In this document: piece after piece, positions 17,502-27,030 of the stretch | Numbering within the stretch: position 1 is the stretch's first letter | Layout of the letters: every line of letters starts with the position of its first letter | From: Roseomonas sp. | GTDB taxonomy: Bacteria; Pseudomonadota; Alphaproteobacteria; Acetobacterales; Acetobacteraceae | Direction: 5' to 3' | NCBI GenBank assembly: GCA_020249265.1 | Contig: JADCGA010000026.1 | Coordinates: 1 to 64,000 of the forward strand | DNA length: 64,000 nucleotides | Made by a program: the position numbers and the translations under genes | The notes under the pieces: model-generated | Told to the model about the DNA's origin: nothing | Seen by the model: the letters and a program-made list of their open reading frames with translations, nothing else | Database searches by the model: none

Positions 17502-18484
17502 GGCGCGCCCCCATTGCCAATACGCGGATCCAGCCGCGCATAGAGCAAATCCACCAGGAAATTCACGAAAATCACCAGCAGGGCCGAGATGAACACAATG
17601 CCAAGCAACGTATTCAAATCCCGCTGCACCACCGCTTCATAGGCAAGCCGCCCAAGCCCCGGCAGGGAGAACACGCTTTCCACCACCACGGAACCACCCA
17701 GCATCGTGCCTGCTTGCAAGCCAATCAGCGTCACCATGGGCAGCATGGCGTTGCGCAGCACATGGCGCACCATGACGCGCGTTTCATCCAAGCCCTTGGC
17801 GCGCGCCGTGCGCACGAAATCCAGCGTCAGCACTTCCAGCATCGAAGCGCGCATGATGCGCAGATAAATCGCGAGGAAGATCAGCCCAAGCGTCAGCGTT
17901 GGCAGCACCAGATGCGTGGCTATGTCGCGTAGCCTGGCAAAGCCCGTCAGACCCGCCGCCACATCCTCAAACCCGCCAGCCGGCAGCCATTGCAGATGCA
18001 CTGAAAACAACACAATCGCCATCAACCCAAACCAGAAGGAAGGCGTGGCGTAAAAAATCAGCCCAAGCGTGGAAATCACCGTATCGGGCCAGCCATTCAC
18101 GCGCTTGGCCGCAATCACACCCAGCACCAGCCCTACGGAAAAGGCGAAGGAAAGCGCCGCTGTCATCAGCGCAAGCGTGGCGGGCAGGCGTTCGAAAATC
18201 ACGGTCGCGACGGGCTTGCCGTAAATCGCCGAAAAGCCAAGGTCGAAGCGGATCAGCCGCCACAAATAATTGCCAAGCTGCGCTGGGATGGAAAGATCAA
18301 GCCCATAGAAGCGGCGCAGTTCTTCCGCCAGCTTCGCATCGCCGCCGCCACCCATCTGCGCAATCAGCGCATCCACCGTATCGCCAGGCGCCAATTGCAG
18401 CAGCAGAAACATGGCGGCCAGAATGATCAGCAGCGTCGGCAAGGACGCTGCCAATCTTCGGGCAGCAAGGCTCAATACCCGCAT
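17498..18484 (-). CDS. peptide-type ABC transporter permease (DppB-like)
   Basis: A 328-residue permease with the DppB/OppB plan: one N-terminal span, a periplasmic loop with the characteristic YGLDLSIPAQLGNYLWRLIRFDLG (split across two motifs), and a C-terminal core of about five spans. The EAA coupling motif appears as DFVRTARAKGLDETRVMVRHVLRNAMLPMV. The last helix and tail (ALLVIFVNFLVDLLYARLDPRI) are typical of the family. It follows the binding-protein gene by 17 bases and overlaps the next permease gene by four. Together they form the membrane channel of an importer for dipeptides, oligopeptides, glutathione or a related solute. Confidence 0.93.
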   Translation of the reverse strand: MRVLSLAARRLAASLPTLLIILAAMFLLLQLAPGDTVDALIAQMGGGGDAKLAEELRRFYGLDLSIPAQLGNYLWRLIRFDLGFSAIYGKPVATVIFERLPATLALMTAALSFAFSVGLVLGVIAAKRVNGWPDTVISTLGLIFYATPSFWFGLMAIVLFSVHLQWLPAGGFEDVAAGLTGFARLRDIATHLVLPTLTLGLIFLAIYLRIMRASMLEVLTLDFVRTARAKGLDETRVMVRHVLRNAMLPMVTLIGLQAGTMLGGSVVVESVFSLPGLGRLAYEAVVQRDLNTLLGIVFISALLVIFVNFLVDLLYARLDPRIGNGGAP

Positions 18485-18501
18485 CAGAAATCAGGCGCGC
18501 G

Positions 18502-20100
18502 TCAGGAAGCGAGCCAGAGATCATGCCAGGATGAAGACGCCCAGCGCGGCGTATTGGAATGATTGCGCAGGCGCCGATTGATGACGGATACGAAGATTTG
18601 CTCAATCGGCATCCAAAGCGGCAATTCCGTATTCGCCCGGCGCACGAAATCCGCATAAAGCGCCTTGCGCCGCGCGGAGTCCAATTCGGTCGCGGCAGCG
18701 TCAATCACGCGGTCCGTTTCCTCATCGGTCCAGCCCCATTGATTGGTCCAAGGTGCGCCGCGCGGCTGGCCGGAACGATACCAAACGGTCGTGGAAACAG
18801 CAGGATCATTGCGATACTGGTGCCAGCCCGTCGCCAGATCGAAATTCCAGTCATTGTAGACTGTGCGGAGGAAGCCCGCCGCATCCAAGCGCACAATTTC
18901 AACGCGGATGCCGACCTCATTCAGTGATTGCTGGATGAAGGTGGACCAAAGCGCGATATCCTCGCCCCAAGGCGCGGGATTGAGTCGCAGATTGAAGCGC
19001 ACGCCACCCGCGCCGCGGCGATGCCCGGCTTCATCCAGCATGCGGTTCGCCTGGGCGCGGTTGAAGGGGTATTGCGGCATATTCGCCGGATAGAAATCGG
19101 GCGAGGTGGTCGGGATCGGCCCCGTCCCAACCTTGGCGAAGGGGCCCAAGAAGTTTTCGATGAAGAAGGGAATATCCAGCGCATGGGCGATGGCGCGGCG
19201 GACGCGGATATCGGCCAGCACCGGATTGCGGAAATTGAACTCCAGCGTATTCGTGCGCGCATTGCCTTCATTGCCGCGCGTGGTCACTTCAAAGCGCGGG
19301 TCGCGGCCAAGGCGCGTGAAATCCGCGATGGATAGCGCCGAAAACGGGCTGAACAGCAATTGGCCGCTTTCCATCTGCGCGGCAGCGGCGGAACGATCCG
19401 TCACCACGCGCCAGACCACACGATCCAGATAGGGCAGGTTGTTGCGCCAGTAATTCGGGTTGCGATCCGCGATGATGAATTGCCCGCGTTCATATTGCAC
19501 AAAGCGGAAGGGCCCAGTGCCCATCGGCGCGGTATTCGCTGGGTTCTGGCGAATATCTGTCCCTTCATAGACATGCTTCGCGGAAACATAGCCAAGATCA
19601 GGCAGCGCGCGCAGCAGCAGGTTCAGCGGCATGGGCCGGCTGTAGCGGAAGATCGCGGTATGCGCGTCTGGCGTGTCCACCGCATCCAGGAATAATTGCA
19701 GCGTCGTGCCGTAATTCAGGATCTTCTTCCACATCTCCATGGCGGTGAATTGCACATCCGCCGAGGTGAAGGGCCGGCCATCATGCCAGGTGACACCTTG
19801 GCGGAGCTTGAAGGTGATGGTCTTGCCATCCGGTGTCGCTTCCCAGGATTCCGCGAGGCAAGGTGCGGGATTGCCGGCGGCATCCAGATCCACCAGCGGT
19901 TCCTGGATTTTGCCACCCACGATATAGACGCCAGTGGAAGCCTGCAGGCTGGGGTTCAGGATGCGCTGTTCGGTCGGGAAATGCACTGTCATGATGCCGC
20001 CACGGCGCGGTTGTTCCTGCGCAAAGGCGGCTTCAGGTGCCACGACATTGGCGGCTAAGGCGGCGGAGGTCAGCAGCAAGGCCCGGCGGTTCATGTCCAT
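18502..20100 (-). CDS. peptide-type ABC transporter substrate-binding protein
   Basis: A 532-residue SBP_bac_5 family periplasmic binding protein. The signal peptide has a double Arg and a hydrophobic core (MNRRALLLTSAALAANVVAPEAAFA), compatible with Sec or weak Tat export; the mature protein begins near AQEQPRRGGIM. The family signature is seen as LAESWEATPDGKTITFKLRQGVTWHDG. The second lobe has the usual HALDIPFFIENFLG and TSPDFYPANMPQYPFNRAQANRMLDEAG segments. I choose the ATG at 20100; 20094 is equally possible, and the frame extends to 20121. It is the first gene of the importer operon and sets substrate choice, likely a peptide or small organic solute. Confidence 0.92.
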   Translation of the reverse strand: MDMNRRALLLTSAALAANVVAPEAAFAQEQPRRGGIMTVHFPTEQRILNPSLQASTGVYIVGGKIQEPLVDLDAAGNPAPCLAESWEATPDGKTITFKLRQGVTWHDGRPFTSADVQFTAMEMWKKILNYGTTLQLFLDAVDTPDAHTAIFRYSRPMPLNLLLRALPDLGYVSAKHVYEGTDIRQNPANTAPMGTGPFRFVQYERGQFIIADRNPNYWRNNLPYLDRVVWRVVTDRSAAAAQMESGQLLFSPFSALSIADFTRLGRDPRFEVTTRGNEGNARTNTLEFNFRNPVLADIRVRRAIAHALDIPFFIENFLGPFAKVGTGPIPTTSPDFYPANMPQYPFNRAQANRMLDEAGHRRGAGGVRFNLRLNPAPWGEDIALWSTFIQQSLNEVGIRVEIVRLDAAGFLRTVYNDWNFDLATGWHQYRNDPAVSTTVWYRSGQPRGAPWTNQWGWTDEETDRVIDAAATELDSARRKALYADFVRRANTELPLWMPIEQIFVSVINRRLRNHSNTPRWASSSWHDLWLAS

Positions 20101-20185
20101 CGAAATCACCCTTTCATCCATTCAAGGGCAACAGGATTGCGGCTTGCCGGCGGGCGCGTCAATCGCTGGTGGAGTGACGCGGTTT

Positions 20186-21430
20186 TCACCTCCCGATCAG
20201 CGCCCCCGCAGCGGAATTCATCCCCATCGCTTGCCGAGCGAAGAAATTCTTGAGCCGCGGCATGCGGTCCACCGCGCCAATGCCAAGCCGGCGCGCGATG
20301 CGGATGGGGGCGATGTCATTGGCGAAAAGCCGTTCCAACACATGCGTGGCGCCCAGCATCAGCAGGCTATCGGGCCGGCGCTTCGCCTGATAGCGCGCCA
20401 GCAGCGCGGCACCGCCCGGATCATCCTCGCGCGCCATGGCTTCAATCACCAGCGACGCCAGCGCATCCACATCGCGAAAGCCAAGATTGAGCCCCTGGCC
20501 CGCAATGGGGTGAATGCCATGCGCGGCATCCCCCACCAGCGCCATCCGCGTATCCACGTAGCGCGCGGTATGCATGGCCGAAAGCGGATAGGACCAGCGC
20601 CGGCCAATCGGCTTCACCCAGCCCAGATGCCCGCCAAGGCGCCGTGCGATTTCCCGCCCGTAAGCGGCATCATCCATGGCGAGGCAACGCTCCGCGATTG
20701 CGGTTTTGTCGGTCCAGACAATGGCACTGACATGCGGGTGCTCGGGCAAAGCCGGCATCGGCAATTGCGCGAAGGGGCCATGGGGCAGGAATTGCTCCAA
20801 GGCCATGTGCCGATGCGGCTTTTCATGCGCGATGGACCCGACTAGGCCCATGCAATGATAATCCAGCCGCGAAACGCGAATGCTGGCGGAAGCGCGCAGC
20901 GGGCTATTGCGCCCCTCGGCACCCACCACCAGCCTTGCGCGGAATTGCGCGCCGGTGGAAAGCGTAACGGTCGCCCCATCCGCGTCCCGCGTGACCTCGG
21001 CCTTGGCGGGCGCATGCACGGCAAGATTGGCCAATTTCGGCAAATGCGCATTGAGCGCGATGCGAAGGGACCGCGCTTCCACCATCCAACCAAAGGGGTC
21101 TTCGCCAAGCGCCGCATGATCGAAATGGAGCGAAAGCGGGGAGGGAGCCTCCCCCGGCCTGCCATCAGCCACGCGAATGCCAAGGATGGGGCAGGGTTCC
21201 ACTGGCAGCCTCTCCCAAACGCCGGCCCCTTCCAGCAACCGTTTTGAGGTCAGCGCAATGGCATAAGCGCGGCCATCAAAGGCCTGCATTTCCATGGGCG
21301 GCAGGGGGGCTGCGTCAACCACCGCGGTCTTGACCCCGGCGCCGGCGAGCCTGGCGGCCAAGGTGGCGCCAACCGGCCCGGCACCCACCACGCAAACATC
21401 TACATCCTGGAGAGCTTTCATGGCGCGCAT
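20186..21430 (-). CDS. UbiH/UbiF/COQ6-type FAD-dependent hydroxylase
   Basis: A 414-residue flavoprotein monooxygenase. The dinucleotide-binding motif VVGAGPVGATLAARLAG is near the N-terminus, a GRNSPLR (DG-type) motif is near the middle, and the second FAD motif GDAAHGIHPIAGQGLNLGFRD lies near residue 285. This pattern is typical of ubiquinone ring hydroxylases, which act with the Ubi complex at the inner membrane. Whether it is the C5, C6 or C1 hydroxylase cannot be told by eye. ATGs at 21430 and 21421 are both close to the family start; the frame extends to 21478. It is divergent from glnK-amtB and stands upstream of the peptide importer operon. Confidence 0.88.
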   Translation of the reverse strand: MRAMKALQDVDVCVVGAGPVGATLAARLAGAGVKTAVVDAAPLPPMEMQAFDGRAYAIALTSKRLLEGAGVWERLPVEPCPILGIRVADGRPGEAPSPLSLHFDHAALGEDPFGWMVEARSLRIALNAHLPKLANLAVHAPAKAEVTRDADGATVTLSTGAQFRARLVVGAEGRNSPLRASASIRVSRLDYHCMGLVGSIAHEKPHRHMALEQFLPHGPFAQLPMPALPEHPHVSAIVWTDKTAIAERCLAMDDAAYGREIARRLGGHLGWVKPIGRRWSYPLSAMHTARYVDTRMALVGDAAHGIHPIAGQGLNLGFRDVDALASLVIEAMAREDDPGGAALLARYQAKRRPDSLLMLGATHVLERLFANDIAPIRIARRLGIGAVDRMPRLKNFFARQAMGMNSAAGALIGR

Positions 21431-21507
21431 TCTACCGGGGCTGAGGGGGGCGACCAAGCCTAAAAACAGCAAACCCAATTATGCCCACAAAATATGCAAA
21501 TGAATGA

Positions 21508-21978
<471 letters not shown>

Positions 21979-22016
21979 TCCCGCTTTTTGCAACATCTGA
22001 CAAGAAGGGAAAACCC

Positions 22017-23351
22017 ATGAGGTTCCTTGCTCGCTGCGGGATGGCCGCGGCTTTTCTTGGCCTGGTCGCCGCACCTGCCTTTGCCGCCGATGAGGCGAAG
22101 GTGGATACGGGTGACGCCGCCTGGATGCTGGTGAGCACCGCTTTGGTGCTGATGATGACCGTGCCTGGTGTGGCGCTGTTTTATGCCGGCATGGTGCGCA
22201 AGAAGAATGTGCTCGCCACCATGATGCAATCCTTTTCCATCTGTGCACTGGTTTCCGTGCTTTGGATGGTGGCGGGCTATAGCCTGGCCTTTGGTGAGGG
22301 CAATGCCTGGATCGGTGATTTCTCTCGCTTCTTCCTGGGCGGCCTGGCCGAGAATTGGGATAAGCCCTTTACGCTCGGTTCCGGTGATGCAGCGATTGCC
22401 ACCACCATCCCGGAATCGGTCTTCCTGATGTTTCAGATGACCTTCGCCATCATCACGGCTGCGCTGATCACCGGTGCGGTTGCGGATCGCATGAAGTTCT
22501 CTGCGCTGATGGTCTTTGTCGGGCTTTGGACGTTGCTGGTCTATTCGCCGGTCGCGCATTGGGTCTGGCATCCGAATGGATGGATTTTGGAACTCGGCGC
22601 GCTGGATTTTGCGGGCGGCACGGTGGTGCATATCAATGCCGGCGTAGCGGGGCTTGTTGCTGCGATCGTGCTTGGCAAGCGGGTTGGCTATGGCTCCGAA
22701 AATCTCTCGCCCTATAATCTGGGCTTTGCGGTAATTGGTGCCGCGCTGCTTTGGGTGGGTTGGTTCGGCTTCAATGCGGGCTCAGCACTTGGATCATCCG
22801 GCGGTCGCGCGGGCATGGCCATGCTGGTCACGCAAATCGCGGCAGCGGCAGCAGTGCTGTCCTGGCTGGCTGCCGAATGGATCGGCAAGGGCAAGCCTTC
22901 CGTGCTCGGCGCGATTTCCGGTGCGGTGGCGGGCTTGGTGGCCATCACGCCGGCTGCCGGCTTCGTGTTGCCTGGCAGCGCGCTCATCATCGGCCTGGTC
23001 GCTGGTGTGGCGGGCTATTGGGGCGCCACGGCGTTGAAGCGCGCGCTGAAATATGATGACAGCCTGGATGCCTTTGGTGTGCACGGCATTTGCGGCATTG
23101 TCGGCGCCTTGTTGGTGGGCTTCCTGGCCTATGGCCCGCTTTCCGCCACCACGGCGCTGCCGGATGGCCTTTCAGGCGGGATGGAGCAATTCATCAAGCA
23201 GGTGATCGCTGTCGCGGCCACCATGGCCTATACGGCGGTTGCCACCTGGATCCTTCTAAAGATCACCGATGTCATCGTTGGCCTGCGCGTGACCGAGGAA
23301 GAAGAGCGCGAGGGCCTTGATGTCGCGCTCCATGGTGAACGCATCAACTGA
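22017..23351 (+). CDS. amtB: ammonium transporter AmtB
   Basis: A 444-residue ammonium channel of the inner membrane with a cleaved signal peptide (MRFLARCGMAAAFLGLVAAPAFA) and about eleven spans. Family landmarks are GVALFYAGMVRKKNVL, DFAGGTVVHINAGVAGL containing the first pore His, and DAFGVHGICGIVGALLVG containing the second. The ATG at 22017 has an AGAAGGGA ribosome site; an in-frame GTG at 21975 that would overlap the glnK stop is less likely because it adds residues before a good signal peptide. It is co-transcribed with glnK and ends at a strong hairpin terminator. Its C-terminal cytoplasmic tail (TEEEEREGLDVALHGERIN) fits the GlnK-interacting region. Confidence 0.96.
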   Translation: MRFLARCGMAAAFLGLVAAPAFAADEAKVDTGDAAWMLVSTALVLMMTVPGVALFYAGMVRKKNVLATMMQSFSICALVSVLWMVAGYSLAFGEGNAWIGDFSRFFLGGLAENWDKPFTLGSGDAAIATTIPESVFLMFQMTFAIITAALITGAVADRMKFSALMVFVGLWTLLVYSPVAHWVWHPNGWILELGALDFAGGTVVHINAGVAGLVAAIVLGKRVGYGSENLSPYNLGFAVIGAALLWVGWFGFNAGSALGSSGGRAGMAMLVTQIAAAAAVLSWLAAEWIGKGKPSVLGAISGAVAGLVAITPAAGFVLPGSALIIGLVAGVAGYWGATALKRALKYDDSLDAFGVHGICGIVGALLVGFLAYGPLSATTALPDGLSGGMEQFIKQVIAVAATMAYTAVATWILLKITDVIVGLRVTEEEEREGLDVALHGERIN

Positions 23352-23376
23352 TACCTGAAGCGTCACGCCCAAACAG

Positions 23377-23409
23377 AAACCGCGCGGGACGTATCCCGCG
23401 CGGTTTTTT
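23377..23409. terminator. bidirectional terminator between amtB and gloA
   Basis: A perfect 13-bp stem (23377-23389 with 23394-23406) and a four-base loop is followed by T residues on the plus strand. An A-rich upstream arm supplies T residues on the minus strand. It lies between the convergent amtB and gloA genes, so it can stop both transcripts. Confidence 0.9.
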
Positions 23410-23415
23410 GGTTGA

Positions 23416-23811
23416 TCAGGCGCGTTCAATCAGCTCAATCTTGTAGCCATCCGGGTCTTCGATGAAGGCGATCACGGTGGTGCCGAATTTCACCGGCCCC
23501 GGTTCACGCGTGATCTTCACGCCGGCGGCGCGGAGCGTATCGCAAGTGGCCGTCACATTCGGTACGCCCACGGCAAGATGCCCGAAAGCAGAGCCGAGTT
23601 CGTATTTCTCGACGCCGTAATTGTACGTGAGTTCAATCACGCCAGCGCCGGTTTCTTCCCCGGCATAGCCCACGAAGACCAGCGTATATTTGCCATCCGG
23701 CACATCGCGCCGGCGCAATTCCTTCATGCCGAGCAGCTTGGTGTAGAAATCAACGCTGCGGTCAAGATTGCCGACGCGCAGCATGGTGTGCAGAAAACGA
23801 CCTTGGCTCAT
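23416..23811 (-). CDS. gloA: lactoylglutathione lyase (glyoxalase I)
   Basis: A 131-residue VOC-fold enzyme that isomerises the hemithioacetal of methylglyoxal and glutathione to S-lactoylglutathione. All four metal ligands of the bacterial Ni/Zn enzyme can be placed: H8 (FLHTMLRV), E60 (VIELTYN), H78 (FGHLAVGV) and E126 (YKIELIERA), and the length matches the 135-residue E. coli protein. Its ATG overlaps the lpxI stop by four bases, so it is the last gene of the long envelope operon, in the place where many alphaproteobacteria have lpxB. Transcription ends at the shared hairpin downstream. Confidence 0.95.
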   Translation of the reverse strand: MSQGRFLHTMLRVGNLDRSVDFYTKLLGMKELRRRDVPDGKYTLVFVGYAGEETGAGVIELTYNYGVEKYELGSAFGHLAVGVPNVTATCDTLRAAGVKITREPGPVKFGTTVIAFIEDPDGYKIELIERA

Positions 23812-24653
23812 GGGGACTCTCCTTTGTTGAAGTCAGCGGGATCGAAGGCGAGCAGGAATATCCCCGCCGCTTCCGCCGCCGCGATGGTGGTTTCACGTTC
23901 CAATAGAATGGTCCCGCCTGCCTGAAAGGCCAAGCCGCGCAGCCCGGCGGCAAGTGCGGAGTCTACTGTCTTCGGGCCAATGGTGGGCAGATCGGCCAGG
24001 GTGGATTGCGCGGGCTTGGGCGCCTTTACCAGAATGGGGGCAGGGCCTTCGCGCTTCAGCCCACCCGCGCGCAGGATCAAGGCATCCGTGCCTTCAATGG
24101 CTTCCACACCCAGCACCAAGCCCTGCTGCACCACCACCGATTGCCCGACATCCACCGCGCCAATCGCATGGCATACGGCAAGGCCACGCGCGATATCGGC
24201 CCGGGCGATATCATCCGGCATGGGGCCAGCGAGCAGCGCCGCTTGCGGCAGCAGTCCTGCCAGCAGCGCCTGGGCGCCAATCACTTCAAAGCCTTCTTCG
24301 GCCAGCACCCTCATCACCGCGCGCAGGATGGAATCATCGCCATTGAAGGCTGCGCGACCAATGCGCCCGATCAACTTCATCGAAGCCGCATCGGGCCTGA
24401 GCGAAAGCAGAGAAGGGCGCGCCACATTGCCCACCAGCACCAATTCCCTCACGCCGTTCTGCCTCAGCCAAGACAGCATTTGCGCGGCCAAGCCCCAGCG
24501 CAAGGTCACATGGGATTGCCCGGAATAGCTAGCCGGATCGCCATGCCCTTCCAGCACCACCACATGCACGGGCCGTCCCATGGCGGAGGCTGCCTGCACC
24601 ACGCGAAGCGGCAAGCTGCCCCCGCCCGCGACGACGCCGAGAGGCTCAGGCAT
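23808..24653 (-). CDS. lpxI: UDP-2,3-diacylglucosamine pyrophosphatase LpxI
   Basis: A 281-residue protein of the LpxI (former DUF1009) family, the alphaproteobacterial substitute for LpxH. It cleaves UDP-2,3-diacylglucosamine to lipid X in lipid A synthesis. Recognisable parts are the N-terminal [14 protein letters not shown], the [39 protein letters not shown] region (two motifs), the conserved C-terminal [18 protein letters not shown], and GTILLERE. It follows lpxA by 40 bases and overlaps gloA. This order (lpxD-fabZ-lpxA-lpxI) is the standard one in the class, with lpxB usually next; lpxB is not seen in this window. Confidence 0.93.
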   Translation of the reverse strand: MPEPLGVVAGGGSLPLRVVQAASAMGRPVHVVVLEGHGDPASYSGQSHVTLRWGLAAQMLSWLRQNGVRELVLVGNVARPSLLSLRPDAASMKLIGRIGRAAFNGDDSILRAVMRVLAEEGFEVIGAQALLAGLLPQAALLAGPMPDDIARADIARGLAVCHAIGAVDVGQSVVVQQGLVLGVEAIEGTDALILRAGGLKREGPAPILVKAPKPAQSTLADLPTIGPKTVDSALAAGLRGLAFQAGGTILLERETTIAAAEAAGIFLLAFDPADFNKGESP

Positions 24654-24693
24654 GATTGCGGTTAGCGCTTATGGGCGCGAGGGCGGCGTTTGC

Positions 24694-25512
24694 TCATTCC
24701 GCCTCATCATCCGTATCATCGCCCCCGCGCCCTGCCTTACACAGGCCCCGGCGAGAGGTATTGCGGATGAAATGCAGCACTTCCTGCACATTCTTGTCAT
24801 CCGCGAAGCGTTGTTCGGCTTCTGCAACACGATCATTGAAGACGCCCGGTTCACGAAAGATCAGGCGAAAGGCGGCGCGCAGCGCATGGATCTCCGGGCG
24901 CGAAAAGCCACGCCGCTTGAGGCCAATCAGGTTCAGCCCGATCAGCCGCGCACGATTACCCATGGCAGAACCATAGGGGATCACATCCGCTTCAATCCCG
25001 CTCATGCCGCCAAGTACCGCCTGGCGGCCAATTCGCACGAATTGATGAATGGCCGTACCGCCGCCGACAAAAACCGTATCGGCGATTTCCACATGCCCAC
25101 CCAGCATGACGTTATTCGCCAAGATAACGCGATCCGCCAAGTGGCAATCATGCGCCACATGCGCGACTGCCATGATCAGGCAATCCGCACCAACGCGCGT
25201 GATCCCATCACCACCCACACTGCCGCGATGAATGGTGGCGTGTTCGCGGATGAGTGTACGCGCGCCGATCTCACAGCGCGTCGGTTCATTCTTGTATTTC
25301 AAATCCTGTGGCGCCATGCCGATGGTGGCGAAGGGGAACACCTTCACACCCGCACCAAGGCGCGTATGGCCATCCACCATCACATGCGCAATCAGTTCCA
25401 CGCCATCTTCCAGCACCACATCGGGGCCGATGACGCAGCCGGGACCAATCTTGCAGCCCGCGCCGATTTGTGCGGAAGGCGAAACGGCGGCGGTCGCGTG
25501 AATTTCAGTCAT
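24694..25512 (-). CDS. lpxA: UDP-N-acetylglucosamine acyltransferase LpxA
   Basis: A 272-residue left-handed beta-helix acyltransferase that adds the first 3-hydroxyacyl chain of lipid A from acyl-ACP. It begins with hexapeptide repeats (IHATAAVSPSAQIGAGCKIGPGC), has the catalytic His in VAHDCH, and the HVEIADTVFVGGGTAIHQFVRIGRQAVLGG stretch (two motifs) typical of LpxA. The C-terminal helical domain ends in an acidic tail. The ATG follows the fabZ stop by two bases, so expression is coupled. Function is cytoplasmic, feeding LpxC (gene not in this window). Confidence 0.96.
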   Translation of the reverse strand: MTEIHATAAVSPSAQIGAGCKIGPGCVIGPDVVLEDGVELIAHVMVDGHTRLGAGVKVFPFATIGMAPQDLKYKNEPTRCEIGARTLIREHATIHRGSVGGDGITRVGADCLIMAVAHVAHDCHLADRVILANNVMLGGHVEIADTVFVGGGTAIHQFVRIGRQAVLGGMSGIEADVIPYGSAMGNRARLIGLNLIGLKRRGFSRPEIHALRAAFRLIFREPGVFNDRVAEAEQRFADDKNVQEVLHFIRNTSRRGLCKAGRGGDDTDDEAE

Positions 25513-25514
25513 GC

Positions 25515-25985
25515 TCAGCGGTCCAGGATCATGGCGGCATAAGTCGCTTCGGCTACCACCTTGCCATCCACCTTGGCCTCGGCAGAGAATTTCCAGATAT
25601 TGCCGCGCTGGCGTTCCTTCTTCACATGCACGCGCATCTGATCTCCAGGCACCACGGGCTTACGAAATTTCGCATTATCAATGGTCATGAAATAAACCAG
25701 TTTGCCAGCCGAATCAGGCCCCAAGGTTTCTACCACCAGCACCGCTGCCGTTTGTGCCATGCATTCAATGATCAATACGCCCGGCATCACCGGCATGGTC
25801 GGGAAATGGCCCTGGAAGAAATTCTCGTTGATCGTGACGTTCTTGATTCCAACGCAGCTTTCGTTCTTCACCAGATCAACTACCCGATCCACCAGCAGGA
25901 ATGGGTAGCGATGCGGGATCGCATGCATGACCTTGGCGATATCAATGACGCCAATATCAGTGGGTGTGGTGTTTTCCTCAGACAT
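25515..25985 (-). CDS. fabZ: 3-hydroxyacyl-ACP dehydratase FabZ
   Basis: A 156-residue hotdog-fold dehydratase of fatty-acid elongation, which competes with LpxA and LpxD for 3-hydroxyacyl-ACP. The catalytic pair is visible: His in QGHFP (residue 60) and Glu in LIIECMAQ (residue 74); the opening IPHRYPFLLVDRV is diagnostic. I choose the ATG at 25985 (MSEENTTP) with an AGGG site nine bases upstream; a GTG at 25994 that overlaps the lpxD stop (GTGA) would add three residues. The gene sits between lpxD and lpxA, the conserved arrangement that ties fatty acid and lipid A synthesis together. Confidence 0.96.
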   Translation of the reverse strand: MSEENTTPTDIGVIDIAKVMHAIPHRYPFLLVDRVVDLVKNESCVGIKNVTINENFFQGHFPTMPVMPGVLIIECMAQTAAVLVVETLGPDSAGKLVYFMTIDNAKFRKPVVPGDQMRVHVKKERQRGNIWKFSAEAKVDGKVVAEATYAAMILDR

Positions 25986-25990
25986 GATCG

Positions 25991-27025
25991 TCACCCTGTC
26001 TTTTCATTCGTCTTGCTGAAGGCCATGCGCCTGAGCCGCGCAAAGGCGCGCAAGGTTTCCTTGGCCGGCCAGGCGGGGCTGCCGACCACATCGGTGCCGG
26101 CGGGAACATCGTTCATGACACCAGATTGCGCACCAACACGCGCCTTTGCACCAATGGTCAAATGCCCGGCTATGCCGGCCTGCCCCGCCAATACGGCATA
26201 ATCGCCAATATTGGCCGAGCCTGAAATGCCCACCTGCGCCACAATCACCGCACCGCGCCCAATCGTGACGTTATGGCCGATCTGCACCAGGTTATCTATC
26301 CGCGCCCCGGCCCCGATCACCGTATCGCCGCCCGCGCCACGATCAATGCAGGTGCCCGCGCCGATCTCGGCGCCATCGCCAATGATCACGCGGCCAAGCT
26401 GCGGCATGGTGACATGCTGACCCTGCGGTGTGGTGATGAAGCCAAAGCCTTCATTGCCGATACGCGCACCGGGGTGCAGCACAACGCCCTCTCCGGCGAG
26501 GCAATATTCCATGCTGGCATGGGCATGAATGCGCCCCTGCGCGCCAAGCCTGCAGCCCGGGCCGATAGAGCTGTGATGTTCCAGAATGGAATAGGCGCCG
26601 ATTTCAGCGCCTGCGCCAATGAAAACAAAGGCACCGATTTCGCAGCCGGGACCAATCACCGCATCGGGGGAAATCACCGCGCTTGGATGAATGCCGGGCT
26701 TGGGCTGCACGGGCGGATGAAAAAGCCGAGCGATTTTGATGAATTCGGCTTGCGGTGACGCCACCAACAGCGCCTGACAGCCCGCCGGCATATGTTCCGC
26801 GAAGCTTGCCTCAATCACCACCGCGCCGGCCTTGGTGGCCTTCAGCGCGGGCAGGTTCTTGCGCCCTTCCATGAAGGCCACATCATCCGGCCCTGCCAAA
26901 TTGAGCGGCGCAACACCGGCGAATAGCCGCGCATCATCCAAAGCCGCCGCAAGCCCAAGCGCGGCGCGAAGCGTACCGAGCGTGATCGGCCCGGCACAGG
27001 CGTAAAAGCGGCTATCCGCACCCAA
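25991..27025 (-). CDS. lpxD: UDP-3-O-acylglucosamine N-acyltransferase LpxD
   Basis: A 344-residue hexapeptide-repeat enzyme that N-acylates UDP-3-O-acyl-glucosamine, the third committed step of lipid A synthesis. An N-terminal uridine-binding domain (about 1-100; [19 protein letters not shown] and [22 protein letters not shown], two motifs) precedes the beta-helix repeats ([20 protein letters not shown]). The catalytic His lies in QIGHNV. The start is a TTG at 27025; residues directly after it match family N-termini and no ATG fits better. It follows the Skp gene by five bases and its end overlaps the fabZ start region. Confidence 0.95.
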   Translation of the reverse strand: MGADSRFYACAGPITLGTLRAALGLAAALDDARLFAGVAPLNLAGPDDVAFMEGRKNLPALKATKAGAVVIEASFAEHMPAGCQALLVASPQAEFIKIARLFHPPVQPKPGIHPSAVISPDAVIGPGCEIGAFVFIGAGAEIGAYSILEHHSSIGPGCRLGAQGRIHAHASMEYCLAGEGVVLHPGARIGNEGFGFITTPQGQHVTMPQLGRVIIGDGAEIGAGTCIDRGAGGDTVIGAGARIDNLVQIGHNVTIGRGAVIVAQVGISGSANIGDYAVLAGQAGIAGHLTIGAKARVGAQSGVMNDVPAGTDVVGSPAWPAKETLRAFARLRRMAFSKTNEKTG

Positions 27026-27030
27026 GGTGT

